Of a DNA stretch of 64,000 nt, positions 51,555 to 63,473 are shown piece after piece (position 1 is the first letter of the stretch; every line of letters starts with the position of its first letter). The notes below the pieces were generated by a model that was not told the DNA's origin, did no database searches, and saw only the letters and a list, made by a program, of their open reading frames with translations. Both the position numbers and the translations under genes were made by a program. The stretch is taken from the NCBI GenBank assembly GCA_034509925.1, contig CM067536.1:3962501-4026500 (forward strand), in the 5' to 3' direction. The stretch comes from Hirudinaria manillensis. Taxonomy: Eukaryota; Annelida; Clitellata; Hirudinida; Hirudinidae.

Positions 51555-51910
51555 GTAGTAGTATTATAAGTTTTGCACATTTTAAATTAAATGATATTTG
51601 TGATATCATATGACAGAATAAACAAAACAAATTTATTAATATTGTCATCGTTGTCATTGCCTTAATAATGGTAATTATTATTATTATTATAGGGGGGATT
51701 AATTAATTGTTAATATATTGGACGATTAAAAAACATTCCCTGATCAACAGGATCGCGAATTGTGACGACTTTTATGAGTGCACATATGAAGGCGAGAAAA
51801 CACCTCGGATTTTGTCACCAGATTTGAAATAAAAAAGGTGCTTTTAGGAATAATTGTTTGTAGTTGTTTTGAAGTTCTTGGCAAGTTTCTGTTTCGGTAG
51901 GATTACAAAA
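51063..51910 (+). other. Intergenic; (ATT)n arrays and a short ATGGCGGCC-initiated frame
   Basis: Contains ATT tracts at 51470-51488 and 51504-51554. A 21-codon plus-strand frame starts at about 51271 (MAASYSQLPHKVLNDLKFKL) in a Kozak-like context and ends at TGA. It could be a first exon, a weak remnant of the UNC5 C-terminus or chance. Confidence 0.4.
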
Positions 51911-52234
51911 ATGGCGTCTCATCGCAACATGACCCGCCGTTTGGGTTACGAGGAACGTAAGAAGATTGACAGTGTAATTAGGTACGATGCCGTAGAAGCA
52001 AAGCGCCAAAATTCCTGCCCAAGATGCCGAGAGAAGATTCGCAAGGTCGACTTTGTTCAGCACATAAAGAAAGAAGCGGACTGTGAGCTCTACCCAGGGT
52101 CCTGGGTTTGCCAGACGTGTGAGGACGAGGGGGAGTCAACGACAGAGCAGTTACTTGAAGAAATGAGGAGTCATGTGAGGAGGGTGCACTACGACCATGA
52201 AACCAAAAAGATTGTGGTCAGAAGCCAGTGGTAA
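51911..52234 (+). CDS. Small cysteine-rich zinc-binding-like protein, 107 aa, function unknown
   Basis: The ATG at 51911 lies in a good context (ACAAAAATGG) and opens a 107-codon frame. It begins MASHRNMTRRLGYEERKKID and contains CPRCREKI, QHIKKEADC, WVCQTCED and HVRRVHYD, a spacing of Cys and His consistent with one or two zinc sites. The end is ambiguous. Read through, it ends SQW and TAA. If the donor AGCCAGTG|GTAAGA is used with the acceptor TTTCAG|ACTTCGC near 52399, the codon TG|A becomes a TGA stop split by the intron and exon two is 3' UTR. AATAAA near 52479 in that exon gives a plausible transcript end. The coding frame is strong; the function is not recognised. Confidence 0.8.
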   Translation: MASHRNMTRRLGYEERKKIDSVIRYDAVEAKRQNSCPRCREKIRKVDFVQHIKKEADCELYPGSWVCQTCEDEGESTTEQLLEEMRSHVRRVHYDHETKKIVVRSQW

Positions 52235-52629
52235 GATTAAGATTTTACTTTTGTACAAATTTCGTGGCCCTATTTCTTCTTTTTTATCGTTTGTTTTCAT
52301 CTCTAAGTAGATTAGGTTATATTGTTTACTACTTATTACTATACGGCAATATCCATGGACACGTCTATAGCCTCAATTTCACCTAAATGATTGTTTCAGA
52401 CTTCGCGACGCCATCTTGGGGGCCGAGTTCTGTGGACACCATTCTCAGAGCAGTGGAACTGTTGTACTTCGGGACAATAAACCTTTCATAAACATGTTTG
52501 TTGTTTCAAATATTGTACTAAAATGCGGTAAACATTCGCGTATTGGGCTGCACAATGGGTGGCACAACATGGCTTTATTTCACTAATATACTATTAATGG
52601 TGTATATATTATGCATGACACAAATTTGG

Positions 52630-52690
52630 TACGCTAATTCGACTCTGATTGGTTGCAACGAGACAGCTAGCAACCAGCCGATTGGCTGAG
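52630..52690. promoter_or_regulatory. Inverted CCAAT/X-box-like motif, possible promoter
   Basis: GATTGGTTGC and, 14 bases later, GCAACCAGCCGATTGG form an inverted GGTTGC/GCAACC pair with two CCAAT-type boxes (ATTGG). RFX X-box and NF-Y sites look like this. An ATGGCGGCTAC starts at 52745 on the plus strand but its frame closes after 12 codons. Function is uncertain. Confidence 0.3.
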
Positions 52691-52799
52691 AGGAACACGA
52701 AACTAGGCCACGATGAATCAGCCGGGCATGCCCAAACATAAGTAATGGCGGCTACACAGCAATGTCTTAACATATTTACATAGTCGTGATAATAAAAAT

Positions 52800-53979
52800 G
52801 TGACAATAAATTTAACCCAACACAATATAATCAAACAGTGATAAATAATCGCTAAACGAATCAAGCTTTGCCTATAAAATAGGATTCAGCGAGAGAAATA
52901 GGCAAATACAACTTGGCCATGATTGAACATTGGAACTCTGGCGACAAAATAAAACAAAACAATTAATGTCAAGAAACACCTCTGCTCGCGGCCCGCTAAG
53001 GTATTAAGATCAGTCATTGACGACTAATAATTTTCAAGGGGTGCCCTGCTGACGAGTGGCGGTTGGGACCGTGGTCCCGGGGGTTCGCTTACGGCGTGCT
53101 GCCGTCTGCCCGAGTCCTAGAAGGCATCGGCCGCCAGGGGGAGCGAGTCGTGTCTGGGAAAGTGGTAAATCGTCAAAGGACCGGCGGGAAAATCTCAGGT
53201 ATTGGTAGATACTGAATTTTATGGAGGAGTGTGACAATTTCGAAGGATTTGAGAACCAAAATCGACCGCTACAGGCAATACCTTAAAAAACAGATCAAAT
53301 TAGAAAAGAAAGCGTTTGACGATAGTATTTAAATTGTGAATTGTATTCCAATTTAATTTTTATTGTGATAAAATTTTAAAATTGCACGTTATTTTTACAA
53401 AATAAATATTACCAATTGCTTTTCATTATAAGCCAAAAATTGTAACAATACGACTTTAGAATACTTTTAAATATCAATTTCGAGTTGCAGTCTAAAATTA
53501 CAATCTTTAATGAATTGCCCCACTCGTGACAATCTAGAAAGAAGATCTGTCCAAGTTGAGTGCCAGTACGTGAGAAACAGTTGCCCTACCAGGGCTAAAC
53601 ATGTCCTTCAGAGTCCAAACCATTGAAAGGATTTTGGGGATATCGGAGGAACGAGCCCCTATCCCCAGGGGCTGATTGAAACCAACATGAGGCAAACATG
53701 TCGAGAAATATATGTCATTATGTAATGGCTGGTAATTGAAAAAATACTCTAGAATTAAATTATCAACTCTCCAGTGCGCCTTGTTTACTTCCTACTTTGG
53801 CAGCAAAATGAATAAAATTGATTTATTGACAATAAAACCATGAAATATGTGAATAAGGATCAAGAAATTAATTTGAAATGATTAATTGATTTCTATCGAG
53901 TTCATCAATTCATATTAATGAGATACTAAAATAGAAATGCATTACATAGTAACCATTTATTATTCACAACGGATCAAAA
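52800..53979. other. Intergenic with a short GC-rich island (53038-53200)
   Basis: Mostly AT-rich. 53038-53200 is much richer in GC and contains the palindrome GGGACCGTGGTCCC and several CpG. The only frame through it (67 codons on the minus strand) shows no family resemblance. A promoter CpG cluster or fragment of foreign/repetitive DNA is possible. Confidence 0.4.
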
Positions 53980-54820
53980 CTAAATGTTTCTATAGTAGTT
54001 TGTATTTATGACGAAATATAGTTTTTCTTCGGTCAGCTAAAATCAGAGAATGAATTTAATATGCAACTCTTACAAAATACAAACAAAAACAAAACAACAA
54101 AGAAACACTTTAAATTGCAAGGAAACTTAGCAAAAAATATCTTAAAAATGGAATGATTGGACATTGGAGTTTACCTCATCAATAACTTCACCTTTCAACA
54201 TTTTGATTAAGTCATCCGCCATGTGTTCATACGGCTTCGCTAAAACCATGAAAGGACTGAAAATAAAAAATTCATTAAAAACAATTTTTTTTAGATACTC
54301 GACCATCGACTTTACCATTTCTTTAGTAGGATCTCTATAACCCAGGGAATGTTGCCACGCATTGAAGGTTTGGCAAGCACCTCTCTGAGATGCCTCGGTA
54401 TCACACACTCCCAGTTTCTAAAAATTTCATTGATGCCACAATCCAGATCACCCTCGAACTGAAATGGAAATCACAGCCATTTGAACAATTGCCATAAAAA
54501 TCCATCGAATTTTAATCCTAACCCCCAGTAGTTCTTGGGACATCGTGCAAGCGGTATGAATACACTTTAACAACTGCAATTTCTTTACGAAATCATCGTA
54601 GAAGATAAACCTTTCCAACGTATAATCAGGTTCTTCTTTAGGATCCGATTCGATGAAATCGACATCTTTCGTATTGGCATTTGACACTTCATTAATGTTA
54701 ATGACACAATCTCTTGAGAAGTAGTCTTTGACCTCACAACCGCAGTGCTTCTCAATGCTTCTCAGCGTATCGTCCGAATAGCCTTTAAGCCCGTCCTGAA
54801 TTGAAACGTTTATTATATTG

Positions 54821-54859
<39 letters not shown>

Positions 54860-57010
54860 TAATCATAAAAATAATGCATGACCAATAACGTTCATTAACG
54901 CCAATCAATGACATGAGATGTGACTCACGTATATAAAATGTCGTAGATAATTGTCAAAGGCAGAGATAAATCCACTCATTATTTCTTTCAACACGTCCAT
55001 GTCAATTGGAGTTTCCTCAAAATCAGACTAAAAGAACATGGGATATTAATATTTAATATGATTGTTGAAAAATAAACAGAAGGGAACATAATCTAGTCAT
55101 CGGTTAATATTTGAATAAAATTAAATATCCATGGATCTATGTTTTAAAGTACACAGTCTAACGACAGCATATCACATATTATAGATGTCATTTTATATAA
55201 ATAGATAAAAGATGTAAAATAATTAAAGTAATTTAAACATTACAGGCGACTTGTAAGCTATTAAATATTCTTTCACTCTCTGTAATTTCTCCTCTTCGTC
55301 TTTTGCTGACATAAAATACGTGTAAAGGTTATTCTGGAGACAGCCCATGGAATCATATTCTTGACCACGGATGTCGTAAATATATGTTCTGTCAAATTGC
55401 TGTAGGAGGAGAAAGCGATAATCTTATCTACTTAACATATAGCAAAATATGTATCATATATGTTGTGTTAGAATGTTAAAATCTCAAAATGTCAATAAGC
55501 ATATTTTTTAGTTATTTTGAAAATGATTATCACACCTTTGGTCCGGAGCTGTGCCTACACAAATAATTGTCAATTTCTTCAGTAAGAACGAACGGATCCA
55601 TAGCTTGCATTATGAAAGAGACTGTTAACAAGTAAATTAAATTATTAAAGTACAAATAACGAATTAGTGTTGGTAAGTCATCAACTCACTTTGCTTTGAC
55701 AGCCATGCTGTGATCCGCTTTTGTTTTGGTAATCTGACTTCAGGAATGTTTTGGAGATTTTTCAACCAAAGGAACATGTAGTTGTCTGAAATCGTTAAGA
55801 AAACGTTAAGAATTGTTAATGGAGAACAATTAAACCAATTTACTGCATTACAGTATGAATGTCTTTGCCACATTTTCATAATTTTATCTTTGTTGTTCTG
55901 CAGTAAAACTTTCAGAAGCTTCAGTGCAAGGCACAATTTTATTGCGCTCCGTGCTACAAGTAATACCCGAAGGTTTCTGAAATTAATAAGTTTAAATTAA
56001 TTTTCAAGTATATATTTCGACCAATTCTATACAACCATAATCGACTTACGGATAAGGATTCAGGCATTTGTCAGTTTGCTTCGTTTTCGCTGCCTGAAGA
56101 AATGTCCTGTCCAAAATCTGATGTCTCAGCAAAGGTTTGTGATTGCCCTTGACGAATTTTAAAAATAATATTAAAGTCAAATAATAAAAGAATGGCGAAT
56201 GAGAGTATAACAAAGTATAAAAATATGAAAACAATTTTATATTACTATTGTAATAGCTGTGTAGAACAGCGCATAGCGCTTGATGCATTTATTTCTTATG
56301 TTTGTTTCTAACTCTTCGCAGGTATCATCTGTTATAAAGAAAATCAATAGAAAACATTATAACATAAACATTTGGCAGCAATAGTGGCATGTAAACCTGG
56401 TGTTTGCGTGAAAATTAAATCATCACACTCTTCATACAGGAGATCGTCTATTTCAAAAAGGGTCGAATCAGACAACTTGGGTAGGGCATTACTGAAAGAT
56501 AAGCAGAGTTATTCACAAATCTCGTCTTTTGTTTACCATCATTTAAATAATTATTTCAGGAACTTGTTGCAAACTAAGTATTTAAAATGTTCTAAAATAA
56601 GAATTTGATAATCAGTCACATTTTACCAACCCTAAATTATAAGCAGTTTCCATAATCTTTTTTATCGTTTCCTTCGAAAGCTGGAAAATATTTATTATTT
56701 AATTTTTTTATATAAAAGAAATCTAAATATAATCATTGCAACCTTCTTAGCCTCGAAGACGTCGTATTTTCGTTTGAACATTTTCAAATTTTTAATCATT
56801 TCTGAGATATAATCATGTTATTCATTTTGATGAGTTTAATACTATTATTTAATACTGTTCTTAGTATGAGATTGTCATTATGGTGAAATTATTTAAACAT
56901 TTAAATCTCACCATGTCTATTATTCTCAGTTTCGACCGCAATTTTAACAAGTATTTCCTTTTTTACGCGAAAATAAATTGGTATAAATTGATTTTGTAGT
57001 CTCGGGATAA
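53980..57010 (-). CDS. Unassigned intron-rich gene, at least 15 exons, >520 aa
   Basis: Exons in transcript order: about 57010-56912 (5' limit unclear), 56743-56801, 56631-56680, 56397-56491, 56246-56328, 56050-56147, 55852-55976, 55690-55785, 55536-55621, 55244-55399, 54929-55027, 54523-54795, 54316-54458, 54175-54256 and probably 53980-54036 with a TAG stop. Every GT/AG pair I used keeps one open frame across phases 0, 1 and 2, which chance would not do. Characteristic segments: LSKETIKKIMETAYNLG, PLLRHQILDRTFLQAAKTK, FLWLKNLQNIPEV, RTYIYDIRGQEYDSMG, SDDTLRSIEKHCGCEV, VIPRHLREVLAKPSM, LAKPYEHMADDLIKML. It is mostly alpha-helical and charged, with no signal peptide or membrane segment seen. 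I do not recognise the family. The final exon could instead be a read-through past GATGAG to a TAA at 54142. Confidence 0.75.
54829..54857. repeat. (AAT)n microsatellite in an intron of the unassigned gene
   Basis: Nine AAT-type units at 54829-54857 in the intron between exons 54929-55027 and 54523-54795. Confidence 0.9.
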
Positions 57011-58301
57011 ATAAAGTTCAATTTAATTTTCTTGAATGTGTAGAGCTCGATTTGAAAATAGCAAAGATTATTGATTTCATAAACGAGTAATAAAATTTTT
57101 AAATTATAGAAACTAATTTTGCAAAAACATTGAAATTTTATTATGACAGCAGTTGCTAAGATTATGGGTTCCAATATTTCTGTTTTTTTTTTTAACTTAG
57201 TAGTTCACTATTCTATATTGATCGGTTGTATTAATTACCAATTTTAAGTGAATTTTATAGTATTAAAGTACATTTCATTAATGGGTTCAATAAAAATTAA
57301 AAAAATCGTCGTTGAGATTGGCTCATAACACTGTATAACCTTATTATAAATTCTTTAAATTCTCAGATCTTTTCTTTTTATCGTTTGGCCCTCTTTCCAC
57401 TAGTCGTACTGTTTTGTGCAAAAAAATTGGTTCTAATATCTCATTAGAACTTTCAAAGATATTTTAGGAAATCTACAACTCAATCTTAGCGGACCGATAC
57501 AAAGCGACCTGTAATCTTTTTAAAAATGTCCCCAACTGCTCGCAATTTGAAGACTCACGCTAAATCGCCCAAAACGAGCACATTCACGCTAAATAACATC
57601 GCCCGAACCAACGACTAATTTATCGATAATTTTCCATCTGATCCGGGCAACCATGCATTCAGCCCTCGCGGGCTATGTTTACTGGGTGTATTTTATTGTT
57701 TGTACTTATTTTATACCTATTTATTTGACGTATATAATTATATTAAAGGGGCAATGTACGTGACTTTAATCATCATAGATGTATTCAGGATAGGCAATGG
57801 GATAATTTTAACGTAGAATTGCTCTCATGATAGTTTGTCTATTGTTAACCAAGAATTTAGGAAACTTATATAAGAAGTGAGTTGCCAGTAAGGATACTCA
57901 GTAACTGATTCTAATAAAATAAAATGAATCAAAGCGAAACAAATTAATTTATGTCGGTTATGCAAACGAGTCAAAATAAGAGACGACTGCCCATTTAGAT
58001 ATATCGATAATCAGAAATAACAATGAGAAGCTATAATTAAATCATTAGCTGTACCCATTGACTGTTGAATGTAAAGTAGCTTTGAAAGGTTTCTTCCTTC
58101 AAGGTGCAAGAGATCGTGCTATGCTTATCAAAATGTTTGTATTGCTACGTTCTCGGTCCTAACGTGTATCGCGTCATTCGATCATAACGACTATTTCATT
58201 AAAAATTAAACATATTTGCTCGACTAAACAAGTATTTAATTGCTTATACCTTTTATATATTAGTACAGTGTGTTACTGCTTAGCAATTCCTTGAATTCCA
58301 G
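57011..58301. other. Intergenic region between divergent genes; no coding sequence recognised
   Basis: AT-rich sequence between the 5' end of the unassigned minus-strand gene and the first coding exon of VAV. Promoters of both and a VAV 5' UTR exon may lie here. The slightly GC-richer stretch 57480-57670 is the likeliest promoter area. Confidence 0.4.
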
Positions 58302-60660
58302 TAAATGGTCGATTGGCGTGAATGTGTCACCTGGATGGTGAACATTGGATTCCTGTCACCTGATCACGAACTCACGGATGAATCTGCCGAGCTGAAAGAC
58401 CTGGCCTTCTTCTTGAGAGACGGAGTTGTCCTTTGCCACCTCATCAACAGGATTCTGCCTGGATGCCTCGACCGTAGCAAATTCAGTCCACTTCCGGAAT
58501 CGCAGGTTTCAATTCAAGTCCTTAAAATGTTTGATGCATTGTTGTTGCTGTTGTTGTGGTTATGGTTGACGTGAGACAATTTGCATTTTGCTTACACGTG
58601 TGTTGGTCAATCATTAATATAAACAATGTACACATGTGAATATGATCAATTCATGAATTCCAAAATCATATAGATTGTATGTTATTCAAAGAAATTTGTA
58701 TCAAAACACGCAGGGGAAAGTGGAGTAATATCGGTGATAACAAAAAAAAAACATCATTAAACTCACATCCTTGAGAAAATAAAAAAAAGAAGCTCTTTGT
58801 TGTACATCAAGGAGACATGTTATTTAAAACATATGCGATATTAAATGAAATATTTTTATAGAACTAGATGCATTAAAGTGCACCGTTCTCTTTGCCTCAT
58901 ATTATCTATCCACTAGGATCGATCCCAGAATTTCATATCGTAGAGGTACGATATTCACGAATTAATTAATGCGATCAAACCTTATTTATGAAAAAGTGAT
59001 GACCAAATGCGCCAGATAGTGTTTTGTTTTTTGAGTAAACATCAATATAACCTAGACGTACTTATAAGTATATATAAAATTATTTTTCATCAAAATCAAT
59101 GGTAAAGTTCCACATGTTTATCAGTCATTTTTAGTCTCTGCAATGTCTCATTATTTTGTCTCTGCAAAAATCACAAAAAATTCTCAGGCATTCTGAGGCA
59201 TCATTAATCGACCAAAACGGCGAGGCCAATTCATCGGCCGAAAGACGCTGGGCCGGCGTTAGAAACTTCTATCGCCATTGAGGAAAATATTAGAACTCAG
59301 GTGGATAAATCTGGACGCAGGGATGACTGAAGTGGAAAAGCTTCAATTAGGTGGTAAAGTGACATAAAAAAAAGCCAACGAAAGCTTTCAAAAGTCGATC
59401 CATTCCTGGCAGTACCTGACGGCATAAGAAGACCAATGAGAAATTCCCACAGCTGTAAGTTGAATCCAGAACGGAATATCGACAGGGACATGCGGCTGAT
59501 CACCGTATGCGGCCCACCTCCGGAGAACGACAGGGCCGAAACGTTTGAAGATGGGAGACTTCCTCTGAGGATCCATGTCGATAAGCTCCGAGCTTATCAT
59601 CGTAACTTACGACCTAATGAACGACTTCACAATGCTTCATCTTTCATTGGGCATTCCCTTTGGTTTAAATAAAACGATATTTGCAAATGCTTATTTATAA
59701 TTTAATTAAAGATCAATATCATTATCATCCACCTACAACACTTATTTGTAATGCGTCAGAGACAATTTGAATCAAGTGATGTTGCAAAATGTCTGTTTTA
59801 GATAAATTTTTATAGCAATTACTTAATTTATTTACTTAATTATTTAGATTATTTCCTTTTGAAGACGTAAAATTCAATAACAATAATGTAGTCTTTGAAT
59901 GTTTCCGCCAAAAGGCATTGTCTTTAAATGAATTATCATTCATTTCTCTACATTCCAGTTTTCCTCTGCCAACAACTTGAGGTCTTTCCAAGAATGCTGT
60001 TCCCAGGTCTTCCGTATTCCACATTCCTTGCACTTCGATGCCAACAAGTTCGTCAGACTGGACATAATTTGGGAGGTCCTTCGTTTCCTAGCGGAACTTT
60101 CCAAGAGAGCAGAGCCACTGACAGGAGTCGTGTAAGTTTTAAATTATTATTTTCTTTATTTATTAAATCTTTTTCAATTCGTTATTTAAACTTAATATCC
60201 CATAATATTTAATATTATTAAATAGTAGTATTTATTTAATAACATATGACATTTATTTAATAATAATAATATGACATTAGGTAGTATTTATTTAAATTTA
60301 AAATTTATTTAATTTAAATCGATTATATTAATCAATCGAAAAATTGCATTCCGTGTAGAATAATTAAATGCGAAAATACATATTATGTCGTAAAATATAA
60401 TCGCTTTACTTCCTCAAATTCGTTTGAAGAAGTTCCGAGAAATTCAAAGCCACTCATTGTTCAGCTTGTGTTATGTTTTCACCGTTGGATGATATCCTAT
60501 GAATACAATTTTCATATTATAGTACATTCCAAGAATTTTTGGATTTAAAGAGCTACGAATTGACATTAGATTGAATTTGGAGATGATGCTTTTTCGTATA
60601 TTAATTTTAATTTCCTATTTTACGATATTTCGAAGAAAAATAAACTTTTTCCCGTCATCA

Positions 60661-60701
<41 letters not shown>

Positions 60702-63010
60702 CTGATTGACTGATTGATCGATTGATCGATTGATTGATTGAACATGTCGAACATTTTCCTTTCTCTAGTACGATTATTAAAATGAGTTATCATATTATTA
60801 ATAATTTATTATTATTATTATTATTGTTTATAAATTATATTGTCATTATACATGTATCTTATTAAATAATATTTACAAATGTAATAATGTAACAAATTTA
60901 TAATTCTCATTCCGATTTTCATTTGCTATTTCTAGACCTTTCTCCATCAAAGTTTCCAATTATTATGACATCAAAAACAACCCCGAGTAAGTTAATAATA
61001 TAGTTAATCTCTATACAGTTACAATTAACTAAAATTACATTATTAATATTGATAACGTTGCAATATTATATTGATTTAAATATTTTATTAACACATTATT
61101 ATATTAGAATTCGTTTAATTGTAAATAAACATTAATTGACTCTTTAGAAATGATGAAATTGTCTTGAATTCATAGAGAAAAGCATTGCAAATATGGTTAC
61201 TTGAAGATGGAAGAAGTTGTTTATTCGAACGTTATGAGCATTTTTGAACAGAACAAGAAGGTGAACATTTTCAACATTTCATAGCAAATATTTAATTATA
61301 CATATTTCCTATTTTCCTTCTTTAACTATATATAGAAATAATATATACTTAAATAAAAATAACTATGTGACCTGTTTGTTATATTATCGGTTAAATATAA
61401 TATAATATCACATATCAATGAGCTCAGTTAAAATTCATTTTATTATTATTAATATTAATTTATTATTATTATTATTATTAAATCATATGAATAATTACTA
61501 TCACTTTTATTAACGTTGCTAATACCATCAACATTGTTATTCCAACTATATCAAAATGTAAATATGGCATTTTGCTGCCTCATTGAAAATATTTTTATTT
61601 CCTGCTACGTTCTGTTTGTTTTACCTTCAAGAAATCCAATGCACGTCCAAACGTTTGAGTCATAAATGGCCACGATGTGTACACCAATTATTAATGTTAA
61701 TTAGCTTGGTTATGCTAATTGGGTCGTGCTAATTATTAATTAATTAACTTCTAAGAGCCGTCCTGAGGACCTCCTTCAGAGAAACATTGACGAACTTCTG
61801 AACACGGAAAAGAATTACATTTCCGTCCTGTCACTAATAGATGACGTAAGTTATTAAGAGGTCACGTGTTCTAAATTTAGGTCTTGGCCATCTTCGTTGC
61901 GAACAAGACTCTAAACCGTCATCTTCTTCTTCATCATCGTCATCGTCATTATCAATATTTTAGAGCCAATCTATGCCGTGGTATTTATGGAATCAATCCG
62001 ATGAATGCAATCACTGGAGCGATATTGTAATTCACTAGGCACCAAGTGCATTTAATATTAAAATACCATAATTATTTTTATATGAATATTAATTATATTA
62101 ATCAAAATATTAATAAAAGGTTAAGTGCAAGCATAATTGGAAGACTGGATTTTAACAACCAAAACGAGGGCATGTACATAGTTACGTATTGAAACGGTTA
62201 ATTATTCTTTTAGAAATTTTTGGAGCCCCTGAAATCCGTCTTGGCCGAAAACAATTTCAAATTGATTTTTTCAGAAATAAAAGTAATTATTGAAATTTTA
62301 CATTTTTAATTGTTTTTTTCGATTAATTCGATTAATGGCAATTATAAAAATTACGATTACCGTCAATTTGAAATAAAGCCAGTCTTGCAAAACTTCAGCT
62401 TCTGTTGAAAATCCACAAATCTTTCTACGAGGAGTTAAGCAAATCAACAGAAAAGGATGCCACGCACGACATAGCAGATGTTTTCATAAAATTCAAGGAG
62501 ACATTTCTCATATACGGACTTTACTGCAAGAAGTTGAAATCTGTTCTTGATTTATTGGAAACTTTGAAAGCGTCGAACGAAGTCTTTAAGTCTCGTCTGG
62601 AGGTTTGACCGCGTCTTTGACGTGGAATTTGAGCTTAAGAATTCCTATAGTGGTTTTAAATTTTTTTACATTTATTAATTAATTATTTTTTATTATTTGC
62701 TGGATTAATATTTAAATTCTAAAATATTTAAAATAAACGCTACCCATGTTCCCCTTTGAATCTTTCTTCGTAAAAATTTTAAACTATCTATACGACGTAA
62801 TTAATTCGAGTCAGTAAATGAAAGTTATTATTTTAATTTATTATTTTCATTATAATTTTATTTATTTATTTTTGATGACAATACAATGAGTTGATTGACA
62901 AACCTTTCAATCAGTTGTGCGAGAAGAGTATTAGGACGAAGGCCTTCAAACTGCACGAATACCTGACTGTTCCTATGCAGAGGGTTCTAAAGTACCCACT
63001 TATTCTCAAG
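58302..63010 (+). CDS. VAV: VAV-family Rho guanine-nucleotide exchange factor, 5' part (CH domain, linker, most of DH domain)
   Basis: VAV proteins activate Rac/Rho downstream of tyrosine kinases at the plasma membrane. Exons: 58302-58505 (ATG at 58305), 59959-60131, 60936-60986, 61176-61260, 61756-61845, 62214-62282, 62399-62602, 62891-63010. They give 331 codons in one frame. Residues 1-125 are a CH domain: WRECVTWMVNIGFLSP, LAFFLRDGVVLCHLINRILP, then NNLRSFQECCSQVF and LAELSKRAEPLTGV. The linker (about 126-170) is short, with possible regulatory tyrosines (SNYYDI, VVYSNVM). The DH domain starts near 171 (IDELLNTEKNYISVLSLIDD), continues IFSEI|LLLKIHKSFYEEL and FLIYGLYC, and reaches LTVPMQRVLKYPLILK, the most conserved DH helix. 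PH, C1, SH3 and SH2 domains are not in the window. Confidence 0.93.
59200..59660 (+). repeat. Decayed dispersed repeat (retroelement-like) in the first VAV intron
   Basis: A stretch richer in GC than the intron around it has coding-like character (HSCKLNPERNIDRDMRLITV; ENDRAETFEDGRLPLRIHVD). It shares GACAGGGACATGCGGCTGATCA and CGAAACGTTTGAAGATGG...AAGCTCCGA with copies at about 19780-19880 and 4683-4745. Frames are broken; the family is unknown. Confidence 0.6.
60661..60740. repeat. (TGAT)n tetranucleotide microsatellite
   Basis: About 20 TGAT units with TGAC and CGAT variants in the second VAV intron. Confidence 0.95.
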
Positions 63011-63473
63011 GTTTGTATGTTAAATTATATTTATAATTATAATTTTATTAATAATTTATCAGTAATATTAAATTAAATTACCGGTAAATTAAATTAATAA
63101 TTAAAAATTAATTTGCTTCGTCTCAACTCTATTGAAACCAAAAATCCTTTAAAATTAATTAATTATTATTTTTATTATTATAATTATAATCTTGATATTA
63201 TTATTAAATGACTAAAATATTAATATATGATAATTACACCTAGAGGCGAGTCCATGGGCAAATAAGTTACAACCGTAGCGCAAAAATAATTGATTTTTTT
63301 AATTAATTTTACGGCGTTATATTCAGAATCTTTTTATCTCTCGGCGTCGATTAATTAAGTTGAGCAGGTCATCCGCAAAAAACACTGGTCACCGAGTATT
63401 GTTCCGACTACGTTTCTGTTTAAGTAAATTAATCAGGACAGGATATAGCAATAAGGAACTGTTATTTTCAATC

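Noticed and set aside
54142..54408. 88-codon minus-strand frame in the unassigned gene
   Set aside because: Part lies in an alternative frame of exon 54316-54458 and reads through an intron. The frame continuing phase 0 from exon 54523-54795 and joining exon 54175-54256 in phase 2 fits better.
58290..58310. Spliced-leader trans-splicing from CCAG|TAAATGG at both 58301 and 47891
   Set aside because: The identical acceptor-ATG arrangement is striking, but the 47.9-kb gene has a good cis donor at 47167 and DDX39B has a UTR intron donor, so ordinary 5' UTR introns suffice.
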